Virus record (IMG/VR): IMGVR_UViG_3300047476_001402
Location: 1 to 64,000 of that record
Direction: 5' to 3' (one strand)
Source: a virus
Length of the DNA: 64,000 nt
Shown: positions 32,685-41,500 of the stretch, in pieces
How positions within the stretch are numbered: the stretch's first letter is position 1
Layout: each line of letters opens with the position of its first letter
Position numbers and translations under genes: made by a program
Notes under the pieces: model-generated
Seen by the model: only the letters and a program-made list of their open reading frames with translations
Database searches by the model: none
What the model was told of the DNA's origin: nothing

Positions 32685-33053
32685 ATGTCTCTTATGACTG
32701 GACCACTTATCTTCTTTATCATTGCAATTATTGCACTACCGTTTTCGATCTATTTAACATTTAAAACAGATCATCCATTTTTTGTACTTGGATCAATGAT
32801 CCTCGGTGCATCATTTATATGTTGCGTTTTCTTTCCTGTAAAAACGGCATATGAACCGATTGTATATAAAGCAGAATCTACATCGTTCAAAGTTTTTGCT
32901 ATTACTGATGAAAAAGTTTTCGAATCAGATAAGAAAATCGATTTTCATAATTGGACTTCGGGGAAGGAAGGATACTTATATGTCGAATATAATAGCTTTG
33001 GTAGTATAATAACAAAAAGTTTCACAACAGAAAAACCAGAAAATGAAAAATAA
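32685..33053 (+). CDS. Membrane protein, 122 aa
   Basis: Two hydrophobic helices in residues 5-52, then a polar C-terminal domain. Function unknown. Confidence 0.5.
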   Translation: MSLMTGPLIFFIIAIIALPFSIYLTFKTDHPFFVLGSMILGASFICCVFFPVKTAYEPIVYKAESTSFKVFAITDEKVFESDKKIDFHNWTSGKEGYLYVEYNSFGSIITKSFTTEKPENEK

Positions 33054-33369
33054 TATTCAAAAACTCATTCAGATATTCAGTACACCAGGAAACCGTTGCA
33101 AAGGTTCATATGAACGCGGAGGAAGGTATTGCCTCCTCGGTGCCATGAGCAATCTTTTAACTGTTGAAGATAATTATGAACTCAAAAAATACCTTGAAGG
33201 TAAATTAGGAGAATTTGTGTTACAATTTAACAGTTATAATGTTAATAAAATCAATATTGATAAGGAGAACACTGGAAAGGTGAATCTTAATCTTGCAACA
33301 TTTAATGATAATGTCGAAGATAAAACCCTCATTGAGTTCTTGACTTTCTGCAAAAAAACTCTACCTTAA
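33043..33369 (+). CDS. Hypothetical protein, 108 aa
   Basis: GAYE-type start with RCKGSYERGGRYCLLGA, a segment typical of a phage family with a conserved YCLLGA. Overlaps the previous gene by 11 nt. Function unknown. Confidence 0.5.
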   Translation: MKNNIQKLIQIFSTPGNRCKGSYERGGRYCLLGAMSNLLTVEDNYELKKYLEGKLGEFVLQFNSYNVNKINIDKENTGKVNLNLATFNDNVEDKTLIEFLTFCKKTLP

Positions 33370-33376
33370 TACACCA

Positions 33377-33508
33377 ATGGAGACACTTATTAATATCATT
33401 CAAGAATTACTAGCCATGTACGGATTCCTAGGAATCATGGCATTATCGGCACTAATCCCGATCACTATCGGAGTGTTTATCATCAAAATGACCGAGGAAA
33501 AGAAATAA
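33377..33508 (+). CDS. Small membrane protein, 43 aa
   Basis: Starts METLINIIQE, one transmembrane helix (residues 13-37). 4 nt before nadM. Function unknown. Confidence 0.5.
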   Translation: METLINIIQELLAMYGFLGIMALSALIPITIGVFIIKMTEEKK

Positions 33509-33512
33509 TTAT

Positions 33513-34475
33513 ATGAAACCTGTAGAAAAAAAGAGAGAAGTTGGAGTAATTATTGGGCGCTTCCAAGTCCATGAACTTCATGATGCACATAAAGATTTGA
33601 TTCAAAGTGTGTTGAATCGTCATGCACGGGTTATCATCTTCCTTGGATGTTCGCCAATTAAGAATACCCTAAATAATCCGATTGATTTTAAACATCGTGC
33701 GGCAATGATTAAAGAAGTATTTCCTGATGTGGAAATCTTTAAAGTTGATGATAACCGTAGTAATGAAGTATGGTCGAAGAATCTTGATAAAATGGTTCGG
33801 GATTTACTTCCCCCTGGACAAACCGCGACTCTTTACGGAAGCCGTGATAGCTTTCTGAATGCATATAGCGGAAAGATTCATACCTGTGAATTGGAATCTG
33901 AAATCTTTGTTTCTGCAACACAAGTACGGAAACAAATCATGGTGAATTATCCTTCGAGTAAGGATTATCGTGCAGGATTGATTGCTGCGACTGGTATGCA
34001 TTATCCTACTGCATTCCAAACTGTGGATTGTGCAATTATTAACTTTGATACGAATGAGCTTCTACTTGTTCGTAAACCTGGAGAGACTAAATGGCGTTTT
34101 GTAGGGGGTTTTAGTGATCCTACTAGTGAAAGCCTAGAGCAAGATGCAAAGCGCGAGGTAATGGAAGAAACAGGCGTAGAAGTAGACGATATTAAGTATA
34201 TTGGTAGTACTAAAATTAAAGATTGGAGATTTCGTTCGGGTAAAGATTGTATTAAAACTGCATTCTTTTCTGCGAAATATATATTTGGTCAACCTGAAGG
34301 TGCCGATGATGTCGAAGCTGCAAAATGGGTTAGTATCGCTAAACCGTTGGATAAAAATGATATTGTTGAAGAGCATCACGTTCTAGTTGATATGTTCAAT
34401 AAAAGTTTTAAATATCGGATGAATGATCATCTGAATGACCTTGTTCAGAAATTGGTGGCTAGTGAATCGAAATAG
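33513..34475 (+). CDS. nadM: Bifunctional NMN adenylyltransferase / Nudix hydrolase
   Basis: 320 aa. Residues 10-160: nucleotidyltransferase with GRFQVHELHDAH (HxGH-like) and VSATQVRKQI (ISxTxxR). Residues 170-300: Nudix domain with a full Nudix box (GGFSDPTSESLEQDAKREVM then EETG). The first domain turns NMN plus ATP into NAD+; the Nudix part hydrolyses ADP-ribose-type compounds. With NadV downstream this gives a complete two-step nicotinamide to NAD+ route. Confidence 0.85.
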   Translation: MKPVEKKREVGVIIGRFQVHELHDAHKDLIQSVLNRHARVIIFLGCSPIKNTLNNPIDFKHRAAMIKEVFPDVEIFKVDDNRSNEVWSKNLDKMVRDLLPPGQTATLYGSRDSFLNAYSGKIHTCELESEIFVSATQVRKQIMVNYPSSKDYRAGLIAATGMHYPTAFQTVDCAIINFDTNELLLVRKPGETKWRFVGGFSDPTSESLEQDAKREVMEETGVEVDDIKYIGSTKIKDWRFRSGKDCIKTAFFSAKYIFGQPEGADDVEAAKWVSIAKPLDKNDIVEEHHVLVDMFNKSFKYRMNDHLNDLVQKLVASESK

Positions 34476-34886
34476 ATGAACAAACTAACTAAAATCAAAG
34501 AATTCTGTAAAGAGACTATTCGACTTGCAAATAATGCAACGGCAGAGCCGTGGTATGGCGCATATGCGGGTATTTTCACATCAAATGTTGAAAGAAACTC
34601 AAAGGATGATGTAACGGAAAATGGTGAATATCCTGTAGGAGATTTCATGTATGTGGTGGGGAGTGTAGAAGTTGCGGCGGGAGATACCCCTACAACAGAA
34701 GGCGCACATAACAGTCATTTTATTTGTTATTCTCGAACATTTTCCCCTCTTGCCGCACAATCGTTACTAATTCTGATTGAATATTTAGAGGATGCAGTAA
34801 AGCACTGCAATGTTCCTGAAGGTCAAAGAGCAATAGCAGCATTAAAATCTCTCGAAAATCTTTGGCCTGATAGAATTGAACATTAG
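34476..34886 (+). CDS. Hypothetical phage protein, 136 aa
   Basis: Directly abuts nadM. NKLTKIKEFCKETIRLANNATAEPW start and SRTFSPLAAQSLLILIEYLED C-terminal half resemble a conserved phage protein of unknown function. Confidence 0.55.
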   Translation: MNKLTKIKEFCKETIRLANNATAEPWYGAYAGIFTSNVERNSKDDVTENGEYPVGDFMYVVGSVEVAAGDTPTTEGAHNSHFICYSRTFSPLAAQSLLILIEYLEDAVKHCNVPEGQRAIAALKSLENLWPDRIEH

Positions 34887-34890
34887 AAAT

Positions 34891-35241
34891 ATGTATCATA
34901 TAGTATTTTTGATATTACTTGCATTAATATTTCCTATATTATCTCCATTTTCAGAGTTCGTCCTGATTGCATTAAGTGTTTTCGAAATCATAATATTCTC
35001 AACATTTTTAATTTTGAGTAGTATGTTTCCTTTACAAACTGCGGTGCTAGTGCGTAATAATTTCGAAGATGTGGATGAAGAGCCACCTGATATATGGGGT
35101 GATAATATGATTTGTGTACTTTTACTCGGAGTCTTGTATTTCTTCAACCGTGAAACACTTCTATACTATATGGTTGTTCAGATGTTTGCACAGAATCTAT
35201 ATCATCAAACAGTCTTATTTATAAATAACATACGAAAATGA
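34891..35241 (+). CDS. Membrane protein, 116 aa
   Basis: Two hydrophobic helices in residues 3-50 and a third near 80-105. A TTG 15 nt upstream is a less likely start. Function unknown. Confidence 0.5.
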   Translation: MYHIVFLILLALIFPILSPFSEFVLIALSVFEIIIFSTFLILSSMFPLQTAVLVRNNFEDVDEEPPDIWGDNMICVLLLGVLYFFNRETLLYYMVVQMFAQNLYHQTVLFINNIRK

Positions 35242-35669
35242 CAAAACATCATATTGTTGATCATAATACCGAACTGAAACATGGTGACTTTGTTATCGTG
35301 AAGGGTGAATGGGCTGAAATTTACCTTATAACAGAAGAGAACGGAATCAACACGTCTCGTGGATGGATTTGTCGTACTGAGTTACAGAACTGGCAACCTA
35401 ACCCAGATATTCCTGTTTGGATTGTCTGTGCTGCCTGCAAACATAAGGAAACTGGTATTATTTTTTGTGGTGCAAGACATTTTGACGATGTAATGCGTTC
35501 CCAGATCAAGGCTACTGGATTCAAATTTACAGGGTATGATCAAGGATTTATCGATCAATATGGAAGATTTTATAACCGAAAAGATGCATGGATTATTGCC
35601 GAAAAGAATAACCAAATCAAAAGAAATGTATCAACCTCTGGCACTTTAAAAAGCGAAAATCTATATTAA
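35238..35669 (+). CDS. Conserved phage protein, 143 aa
   Basis: The central part (VCAACKHKETGIIFCGARHFD) and GFIDQYGRFYNRKDAWIIA follow a pattern I associate with a conserved phage protein of unknown role. Cys pair plus Cys/His could bind zinc. Confidence 0.55.
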   Translation: MTKHHIVDHNTELKHGDFVIVKGEWAEIYLITEENGINTSRGWICRTELQNWQPNPDIPVWIVCAACKHKETGIIFCGARHFDDVMRSQIKATGFKFTGYDQGFIDQYGRFYNRKDAWIIAEKNNQIKRNVSTSGTLKSENLY

Positions 35670-35671
35670 TT

Positions 35672-35806
35672 ATGAAAGTTAGACTTGCTGAAAAAATATT
35701 AACTATGAAATCTTCTTTATATAAGAAGCCTCATAAATTAGAAGAAGCACGTAAAACTATGAAAAATAAGCATAATTGGATGATACTCCCCTTAGTTAAA
35801 CCTTGA
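35672..35806 (+). CDS. Small basic protein, 44 aa
   Basis: MKVRLAEKILTMKSS start, Lys-rich. Its TGA stop is inside the -35 box of the nadV promoter. Confidence 0.45.
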   Translation: MKVRLAEKILTMKSSLYKKPHKLEEARKTMKNKHNWMILPLVKP

Positions 35807-35830
35807 CAACCTTCAGACCTTTGCTATACT
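35803..35830 (+). promoter_or_regulatory. Near-leaderless promoter of nadV
   Basis: TTGACA (35803-35808), 16-nt spacer, TATACT (35825-35830), 8 nt to the ATG at 35839. Confidence 0.8.
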
Positions 35831-35838
35831 AAAGACCT

Positions 35839-37263
35839 ATGAGAGCACCTACCGACATCGACCTTAATAATATTTGCCTACTTACCGATTCCTATAAATT
35901 AGGACACTTTGATATGGTAACTGATGATACCCAAAACGGATATGCATATTTCGAATCCCGAAATGGTGCAAAATACCCATTTACTAATTTCTATGGTCTT
36001 CAGATTATCCTTAAGAAACACCTCGAAGGTCCGGTAGTAACTAAAGATCGTATTGATGAGGCAGAAGAGTTTTCCCATGCGCATTTTGGTGTTGAAAAAT
36101 ATAATCGCCAAATGTGGGAGTATATTGTTAATAAACATGGTGGTTATCTTCCAATTAAAATTAGAGCGGTCCCAGAAGGTGCAGTAGTACCTATTAGTCA
36201 TCCTCTTATGGCTATCACTCTCACTGATGATAATATCCCCAAAGGTGGCGTACTTTATAATCATTTCGAAACAATTTTAACTCACGTATGGTATCCTTCA
36301 AATATCGCGACTATCGGTTTTGATATGAAGCAGTTTATGAAAGATAAACTGGAAATTGGCGCTGATAATATGGATGTATTGGCATTTCTTTTGCATTGCT
36401 TTGGATACCGGGCTGCAACATGTGTAGATGCGGCTGGTATTGGTGGTTCAGCTCATTTAGTAAATTTTATGGGCACTGATACTATCCAGGGTGTTCAATT
36501 TGCACGAAAATATTATAACACCCGTGAAATGCTCGGTTTTTCTGTTTTTGCGAACGAACATAATGTAAAAACTTCATTAGGTCGGGAAGGAGAACATCTT
36601 ATCACACGGAGATTTTTGGAAAAATATCCAAATGGTATTATTAGTGATGTTCAAGACAGTTATAGTATTGAAGATTCGATTAATTATATTGGTACCAATC
36701 TAAACAATGAGATTCTTGCTCGTAATGGAAAATATGTCTTCCGTCCCGATAGTCCTCGTTTTAAAGGTGATACTCCTAAGGATCAAATTCTTTGGATTGC
36801 GCAAACGCTCAAACATTATTTTGGTGAATTCTTCAATAAGAAGGGATTCAAAACCCTTAATCCAAAGGTTGGGACTATCTACGGTGACGGACTTTCTACT
36901 GAAGAAATTAAGGATTCTATTGTCAATCTTATGGATAATGGTTATAGTCCTGATACATCTGTTTATGGGCAAGGTGGAGGGTTGATGCAAAAGCATAACC
37001 GCGACACTCAGCGCAATGCATTCAAAGGTTCTGCCCATAAACGTGATGGAGTGTGGTACGATGTCTATAAAGATCCTACAGATAAGAGTAAAGCTAGTAA
37101 ACGTGGTAGAGTCGAAACTTTCCGTGATAAAGATGGTAATTTCTTTGTTGGACTCGAAGGTGAATACGAGCCTTATATGAATACCGTCTTTGAAAATGGT
37201 GTTATTACCAAAGAATATACATTCCAAGAAGTTCGTGAAACCGCAGCATCTTTCCTAAAATAA
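35839..37263 (+). CDS. nadV: Nicotinamide phosphoribosyltransferase
   Basis: 474 aa, normal length for NAMPT/NadV. LLTDSYKLGHFDM at residues 10-22, ATCVDAAGIGGSAHLVNF near 195, DSYSIED near 275, FRPDSPRFKGD near 300 and YGDGLS near 352 are conserved positions of the family. Makes NMN from nicotinamide and PRPP. With NadM-Nudix it restores NAD+ in two steps. Confidence 0.92.
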   Translation: MRAPTDIDLNNICLLTDSYKLGHFDMVTDDTQNGYAYFESRNGAKYPFTNFYGLQIILKKHLEGPVVTKDRIDEAEEFSHAHFGVEKYNRQMWEYIVNKHGGYLPIKIRAVPEGAVVPISHPLMAITLTDDNIPKGGVLYNHFETILTHVWYPSNIATIGFDMKQFMKDKLEIGADNMDVLAFLLHCFGYRAATCVDAAGIGGSAHLVNFMGTDTIQGVQFARKYYNTREMLGFSVFANEHNVKTSLGREGEHLITRRFLEKYPNGIISDVQDSYSIEDSINYIGTNLNNEILARNGKYVFRPDSPRFKGDTPKDQILWIAQTLKHYFGEFFNKKGFKTLNPKVGTIYGDGLSTEEIKDSIVNLMDNGYSPDTSVYGQGGGLMQKHNRDTQRNAFKGSAHKRDGVWYDVYKDPTDKSKASKRGRVETFRDKDGNFFVGLEGEYEPYMNTVFENGVITKEYTFQEVRETAASFLK

Positions 37264-37269
37264 AAACAT

Positions 37270-37902
37270 ATGTTAAAATATATTAAAACCGCATGGCTAA
37301 AGCATAAGATTGATCGTGTCAATCTTCTTCTATCAGATGAAAATGATTATAATTTCAAATTGTCTTTTAGAAAAAAACATCCTGAACATACTGGCATTCT
37401 TTCAAGTCTTATTGAGGATTATAAGAATTTCATGTTCCTTGCTGCCTCCTCTGACGAGGAGTGTACTCCTTCAAAAGCAGTAGATGATATTTGGCACCAT
37501 CACATTCTACATACTAAGGATTATTTCGATCATTGGTGTAAAAATGTTATCGGAAAAACCATCCATCATAATCCTGAAAAACCTGAAGATAATAAGGATT
37601 ATTCTAAACAATTCAAAGAAACCAATAAAAAATTAGGGGCCATTAAAAATAACAATCTATCTAAAAATTCTGATCTAAGTGATACTCCTCTGGATACTTT
37701 CACAGATGTTAACATGCTACTAATTGACAGTCTTTTAGATGCTAAATCACATTCTCATGATAATAGTGAGAATGCCGATAACAGTGGTAGTTCATCATCC
37801 AGTTATGATAGTGGTAGTTCATCATCCAGCTTCAGTAGCTGCTCAAGTAGTAGTTCATCAAGCTGCTCAAGTAGTAGTTGTGGGGGCGGAGGTGGAGACT
37901 GA
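37270..37902 (+). CDS. GRDP-like protein with Ser/Cys/Gly-rich tail
   Basis: 210 aa. Residues 60-100 (SKAVDDIWHHHILHTKDYFD) match the W-H-x-H-I-L motif of glycine-rich-domain-protein-like sequences. The last 45 residues are low complexity: runs of Ser with spaced Cys and a final Gly run. The tail is encoded by near-perfect DNA repeats. Function unknown. Confidence 0.6.
   Translation: MLKYIKTAWLKHKIDRVNLLLSDENDYNFKLSFRKKHPEHTGILSSLIEDYKNFMFLAASSDEECTPSKAVDDIWHHHILHTKDYFDHWCKNVIGKTIHHNPEKPEDNKDYSKQFKETNKKLGAIKNNNLSKNSDLSDTPLDTFTDVNMLLIDSLLDAKSHSHDNSENADNSGSSSSSYDSGSSSSSFSSCSSSSSSSCSSSSCGGGGGD
37783..37829 (+). repeat. 20-bp direct repeat pair in the Ser-rich tail
   Basis: AGTGGTAGTTCATCATCCAG occurs at 37783-37802 and 37810-37829, one cause of the Ser runs. 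Confidence 0.85.
37837..37879 (+). repeat. 19-bp direct repeat pair in the Ser/Cys tail
   Basis: AGCTGCTCAAGTAGTAGTT at 37837-37855 and 37861-37879, encoding the spaced Cys in Ser runs. Confidence 0.85.
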
Positions 37903-37924
37903 TGCTGTAAATTCGTATCTATCT

Positions 37925-37932
37925 GATAAATA
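37925..37932 (+). promoter_or_regulatory. T4-late-like promoter box GATAAATA
   Basis: GATAAATA 7 nt before the ATG at 37940, ahead of likely virion genes. Confidence 0.5.
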
Positions 37933-37939
37933 GATATGA

Positions 37940-38620
37940 ATGTCTCAAATTAAAACTTCTGAATTATCCAGTGTAGACGCACTCACCCTGAGTAGCGTCT
38001 ACTTTGTTGTTTTAGATGAACAAAACACTGTTCAAACATCCTCTGGATCTACTGTCAAAATAAACGGAAACGATGTTGCTTTGTCGTTTTGGGGACTTTC
38101 TTCGGATTATATTCCTAATATAAATTATAGCAGTAGTCTTTCTGCTTCATGGCAAAACACAACAACAGTTGTGAATAGTAATAGTAGTTCGTGGGCAACT
38201 AGTGTACCATCAGGAGGTTCAACAAATCAGATTCTTCAAAAAAATAGTTCGACCGATAATGATGCTTCTTGGAAAAATAAAAGAACTACAGTCACTTTAC
38301 CTACACTAAGCGGTTCTGGTCTTAGAAGTATAAGTTCTAATGCACTATCGGCGGATCAATTCGTAGTTCTGCTTAGTGGTGCTTCACTATCTGCCGCAAT
38401 TGAAGCACCGACAAATCCGTATGATTCTCAGATTATAATGTGGAATCTAAGATATGTAACAAATATCTTAGGCGTTTCGGCAGCACCTAACTTTAGATTA
38501 CCGATCACCACACTTCAGTGGTCAATATCCTCTTCCCGAATGGATATAATGACAGCTAAATATAACCTTTTAGATAACAAATGGGATGTTATCGGATTTT
38601 CACCTGGATATATAATTTAA
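37940..38620 (+). CDS. Probable virion or fibre-associated protein
   Basis: 226 aa, Ser/Thr/Asn-rich, beta-rich, no Cys. Start like fibre proteins (MSQIKTSELSSVDALTLSS). Under a late-type box and next to a beta-repeat protein. Role inferred from composition and context. Confidence 0.55.
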   Translation: MSQIKTSELSSVDALTLSSVYFVVLDEQNTVQTSSGSTVKINGNDVALSFWGLSSDYIPNINYSSSLSASWQNTTTVVNSNSSSWATSVPSGGSTNQILQKNSSTDNDASWKNKRTTVTLPTLSGSGLRSISSNALSADQFVVLLSGASLSAAIEAPTNPYDSQIIMWNLRYVTNILGVSAAPNFRLPITTLQWSISSSRMDIMTAKYNLLDNKWDVIGFSPGYII

Positions 38621-38622
38621 TT

Positions 38623-39543
38623 ATGGCTGATGCATATTTTTCTGTTTTTGTAGATACTGATATAAACAATTCTTTGAATTGGTTCGCGGATGAAAGTCTT
38701 ACCACACCATATGGTAGTGTTCCTAATTTTGATGCTGCGGGACTGGAAATTCAAATAGGAAATGGTTCTGAATTGGTTACTTGTAATATGACTAGTGAGA
38801 CCTTTGGTGCCAATCTTACCGTGGCACTAAATGCAGTATTAAATGCTAGTGGTGATATTACTAATAACGGAATATGCACTGTTCATGGAGAAATGACTAT
38901 GAACGGAGTATTCACAAATAATGCCACCTTCTACAACCACGGAACATATAATAGCTCGGGTAATTTTATTAATTATAGCAATAGCAATTTTTCTAATTAT
39001 GGCATTTTTAATAACTATGCTGCATTAAGTATGAGTGATGGTAGTAGCACTTGCAACAATTCGGGTACCTTGAACAACTATTCTTCTTTTATTCTTTTTG
39101 AAGATTTTACAAACACAGGAACGGTAAACAGTACGTCGTCCATACTATTGTCTGCCATATTCAACAATCAATCTGTTTTATATCTGTCATCAGGTACTCT
39201 TACAAACAATTCAAGCCTTAACAACGGTAGTAGTGGTATTATTACTGTTGGCGAGGGGGCCACCATAACATCCTCCGCAGAAATAATAAACTCAGGATCT
39301 ATAATAAACTCAGGTTCCATTCTAATCACTAATGGAATATTTGATAACAGATATCAAAGCTCTGTGGTTAATAACAATATCTTATCTATATCGTTTGGGG
39401 CTCGTCTTTCGATCACTTCAGGAACAAGCTCTATATTTACAAACAACGGCGCATTTACATTCCACTCTGAGACCAACAGATTCAAAGGACGTGTGTATCC
39501 ACAAATTCCTTCTTCCGCATCATGGGGTAATATTTTCATTTAA
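38623..39543 (+). CDS. Beta-repeat fibre or adhesin-like protein
   Basis: 306 aa from the ATG 2 nt after the previous stop. Residues 80-290 are degenerate repeats of Asn-Asn-Gly/Ser (NNGICTVHGEMTMNG, FTNNATFYNHGTYNSSG), as in solenoid adhesins. Likely a fibre or surface protein. Confidence 0.6.
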   Translation: MADAYFSVFVDTDINNSLNWFADESLTTPYGSVPNFDAAGLEIQIGNGSELVTCNMTSETFGANLTVALNAVLNASGDITNNGICTVHGEMTMNGVFTNNATFYNHGTYNSSGNFINYSNSNFSNYGIFNNYAALSMSDGSSTCNNSGTLNNYSSFILFEDFTNTGTVNSTSSILLSAIFNNQSVLYLSSGTLTNNSSLNNGSSGIITVGEGATITSSAEIINSGSIINSGSILITNGIFDNRYQSSVVNNNILSISFGARLSITSGTSSIFTNNGAFTFHSETNRFKGRVYPQIPSSASWGNIFI

Positions 39544-39544
39544 T

Positions 39545-39573
39545 TTGACAAGGCGATAATACCATGGTATTAT
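39545..39573 (+). promoter_or_regulatory. Leaderless promoter embedded in a palindrome
   Basis: TTGACA (39545-39550), 17-nt spacer, TATTAT (39568-39573), 5 nt to ATG. Spacer and -10 form an inverted repeat: AGGCGATAATACC with GGTATTATCGCCT (39551-39578). This may be an operator, or a terminator-like hairpin for the fibre gene without T-run. Confidence 0.7.
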
Positions 39574-39578
39574 CGCCT

Positions 39579-40349
39579 ATGAAAGTCGTCGTTATTGGAG
39601 ATAATTATATAGGAACCGCATTTTCTTCTTATGAAGTACTGGATCATCATGATTTGGTTCTTTGTGATAGTTTTAGAGAGCGTTTTTCGGACGTTGATAT
39701 TTTTATATATGCAGTAGATAATAAAGTTAATAGAATAGAAATTAACAGCAAAGATAATTTTCTTTTGTTGTATAGATTTACAGAATTCTGTAAAAAATTT
39801 GGAAAAAAATTAGTTCTAATATCTACTGCCGATTTGTATGGAAATAATTGGGATTGGGAGCATCAAACCACTGAAGATTCTACGGCGTTAGACATGAACA
39901 CAGACTATCGCTTATCTAAGAGAGTAGCTGAGAGAATGATGAGACCTCATGATATTATCATAAGAATTAAAAATCCTTTCGATTGTAGATTACACGATGA
40001 AAATACATTACTCAAAATATACAAAAAAACCGATCTTTGTAATTGGCAAGATTCATTTACATATCTTCCCGACTTAACTAAAAGTGTTGAGTATCTATTG
40101 AATAATAATATGTCTGGTATATACAATGTAGCACAATTCGAATGCGCATCTATGGTATACATTTCTAATCTATTACAAATGTCCCACAGTGATACAAATA
40201 CTGGAGACATACTCGATTTGGTTAACGTCTGTGCAGATGTGAACTGTTCAAAAATCAAACAGTTTGTAGATCTAACATCTTTAGATGCTGCACTGTCGGT
40301 ATCTTGGCAAAAACTGCTTGCTAAAATGACATTACGTGCTAATATGTAA
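39579..40349 (+). CDS. NAD(P)-dependent epimerase/reductase (SDR)
   Basis: 256 aa; start fixed by the promoter. Extended-SDR features: VVVIGDNYIG at the N terminus (Rossmann turn), STADLYG near 90, and catalytic YRLSK near 118. Resembles dTDP-sugar reductases/epimerases. May modify sugars of the virion or host surface. Substrate unknown. Confidence 0.7.
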   Translation: MKVVVIGDNYIGTAFSSYEVLDHHDLVLCDSFRERFSDVDIFIYAVDNKVNRIEINSKDNFLLLYRFTEFCKKFGKKLVLISTADLYGNNWDWEHQTTEDSTALDMNTDYRLSKRVAERMMRPHDIIIRIKNPFDCRLHDENTLLKIYKKTDLCNWQDSFTYLPDLTKSVEYLLNNNMSGIYNVAQFECASMVYISNLLQMSHSDTNTGDILDLVNVCADVNCSKIKQFVDLTSLDAALSVSWQKLLAKMTLRANM

Positions 40350-40350
40350 C

Positions 40351-40719
40351 ATGGAAGAACAATACACCTCTGATATGATTGAGCCTTATTACGACGATTT
40401 TTATAAAAATCCGTTTCGAAGAACATATGAGAATTTAATATTTCGAATACTTGTCAAAATTGATCTGTATATACAGTATTATACAAGCGATGGCTATTTC
40501 CAGAGATTCGTAGAAAAACTAATCATCAAAAGAGAAGCCAGTCTACACAAACAAAGAAAAATCCAAGAGATAAGAAATACTGTACATTCCTATAGAACAG
40601 CATTTCAGAGATTCAACACTCCTAGCCGACCTACTTGTTTTGATCAAACTCCTGCGGGAGATCTTATCAGGGCTCGTATCAATTGCAAAACAAATAGGGA
40701 TATCGTAATAAAGAACTGA
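40351..40719 (+). CDS. Hypothetical protein, 122 aa
   Basis: Start chosen at MEEQYTSDM, 1 nt after the previous stop. Tyr/Arg-rich soluble protein. Not recognised. Confidence 0.5.
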   Translation: MEEQYTSDMIEPYYDDFYKNPFRRTYENLIFRILVKIDLYIQYYTSDGYFQRFVEKLIIKREASLHKQRKIQEIRNTVHSYRTAFQRFNTPSRPTCFDQTPAGDLIRARINCKTNRDIVIKN

Positions 40720-41069
40720 TGACTAAATATAAATTTATATACATTGCTGGCCCGATGACAGGATATGAGAGTTTCAATTATCCTGCATTTGAAAAAATGG
40801 AAAAACAATTGATTGATGCATTTTGGTGTAAGCCAGACAATATTCTGAATCCAATAAGAATTGCGGACGGTGATACGACAAAGCCCTATAGTTTTTACAT
40901 TCGCGAATCTATCAAGATGATTGAGAATGCAACAGATGTAGTGTTTCTCGACGGATGGGAGAAAAGTAAAGGCGCTGTATTAGAATACCATATTGCAAAG
41001 ACTATGGGTCTTAATATGCTTGATCAGAACCTTTATCCACTACCAGAAAACTTAACATTTACAATTTAA
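40719..41069 (+). CDS. DUF4406 / deoxyribosyltransferase-like protein
   Basis: 116 aa. IYIAGPMTGYESFNYPAFE at residues 7-25 and DVVFLDGWEKSKGAVLEYH near 75-93 are the DUF4406 pattern, related to nucleoside 2-deoxyribosyltransferases. Probably nucleotide-base metabolism. Confidence 0.75.
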   Translation: MTKYKFIYIAGPMTGYESFNYPAFEKMEKQLIDAFWCKPDNILNPIRIADGDTTKPYSFYIRESIKMIENATDVVFLDGWEKSKGAVLEYHIAKTMGLNMLDQNLYPLPENLTFTI

Positions 41070-41078
41070 CAATTTAAT

Positions 41079-41489
41079 ATGTCTGATGTAAAACAAGTAA
41101 TTGTAATTCGTGCTGATTTGAATATGCGAAAAGGCAAAATCGCATCTCAAGCAGCACATGCATCCATGGGTATATTTTTTAAAGCATTGATCCCATCACA
41201 TACCTTCCACCGAGAAGAAAAATATATAGATCATTGGGAATTGCCCAATGACAAGTATTTTGAAGATTTTATTAATGGACGATTCAAGAAAATCGTGGTT
41301 TATGTGAATTCTGAAGAAGAACTTCTTGCTATTCATAAACAAGCATTCGACAAACAAATTCATTGTAGTCTTATTAAGGATGCAGGTCTTACTGAATTCG
41401 GCGGAATTCCTACATATACTGCTGTTGGAATTGGTCCTTGGGACTCGAAAGAAATTGACGAAATTACTGGACATCTCAAACTTCTATAG
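41079..41489 (+). CDS. pth2: Peptidyl-tRNA hydrolase 2 (archaeal/eukaryal type)
   Basis: 136 aa. VIVIRADLNMRKGKIASQAAH holds the Pth2 start (Lys-Gly-Lys then AAHA), and LIKDAGLTEF plus GPWDSKEIDEITGHLKLL match the Pth2 end; a central insertion is present. Frees tRNA from stalled peptidyl-tRNA. Bacteria normally use the unrelated Pth1, so this is notable. Neighbour of the short GluRS. Confidence 0.75.
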   Translation: MSDVKQVIVIRADLNMRKGKIASQAAHASMGIFFKALIPSHTFHREEKYIDHWELPNDKYFEDFINGRFKKIVVYVNSEEELLAIHKQAFDKQIHCSLIKDAGLTEFGGIPTYTAVGIGPWDSKEIDEITGHLKLL

Positions 41490-41500
41490 TAGGGTCTAAC

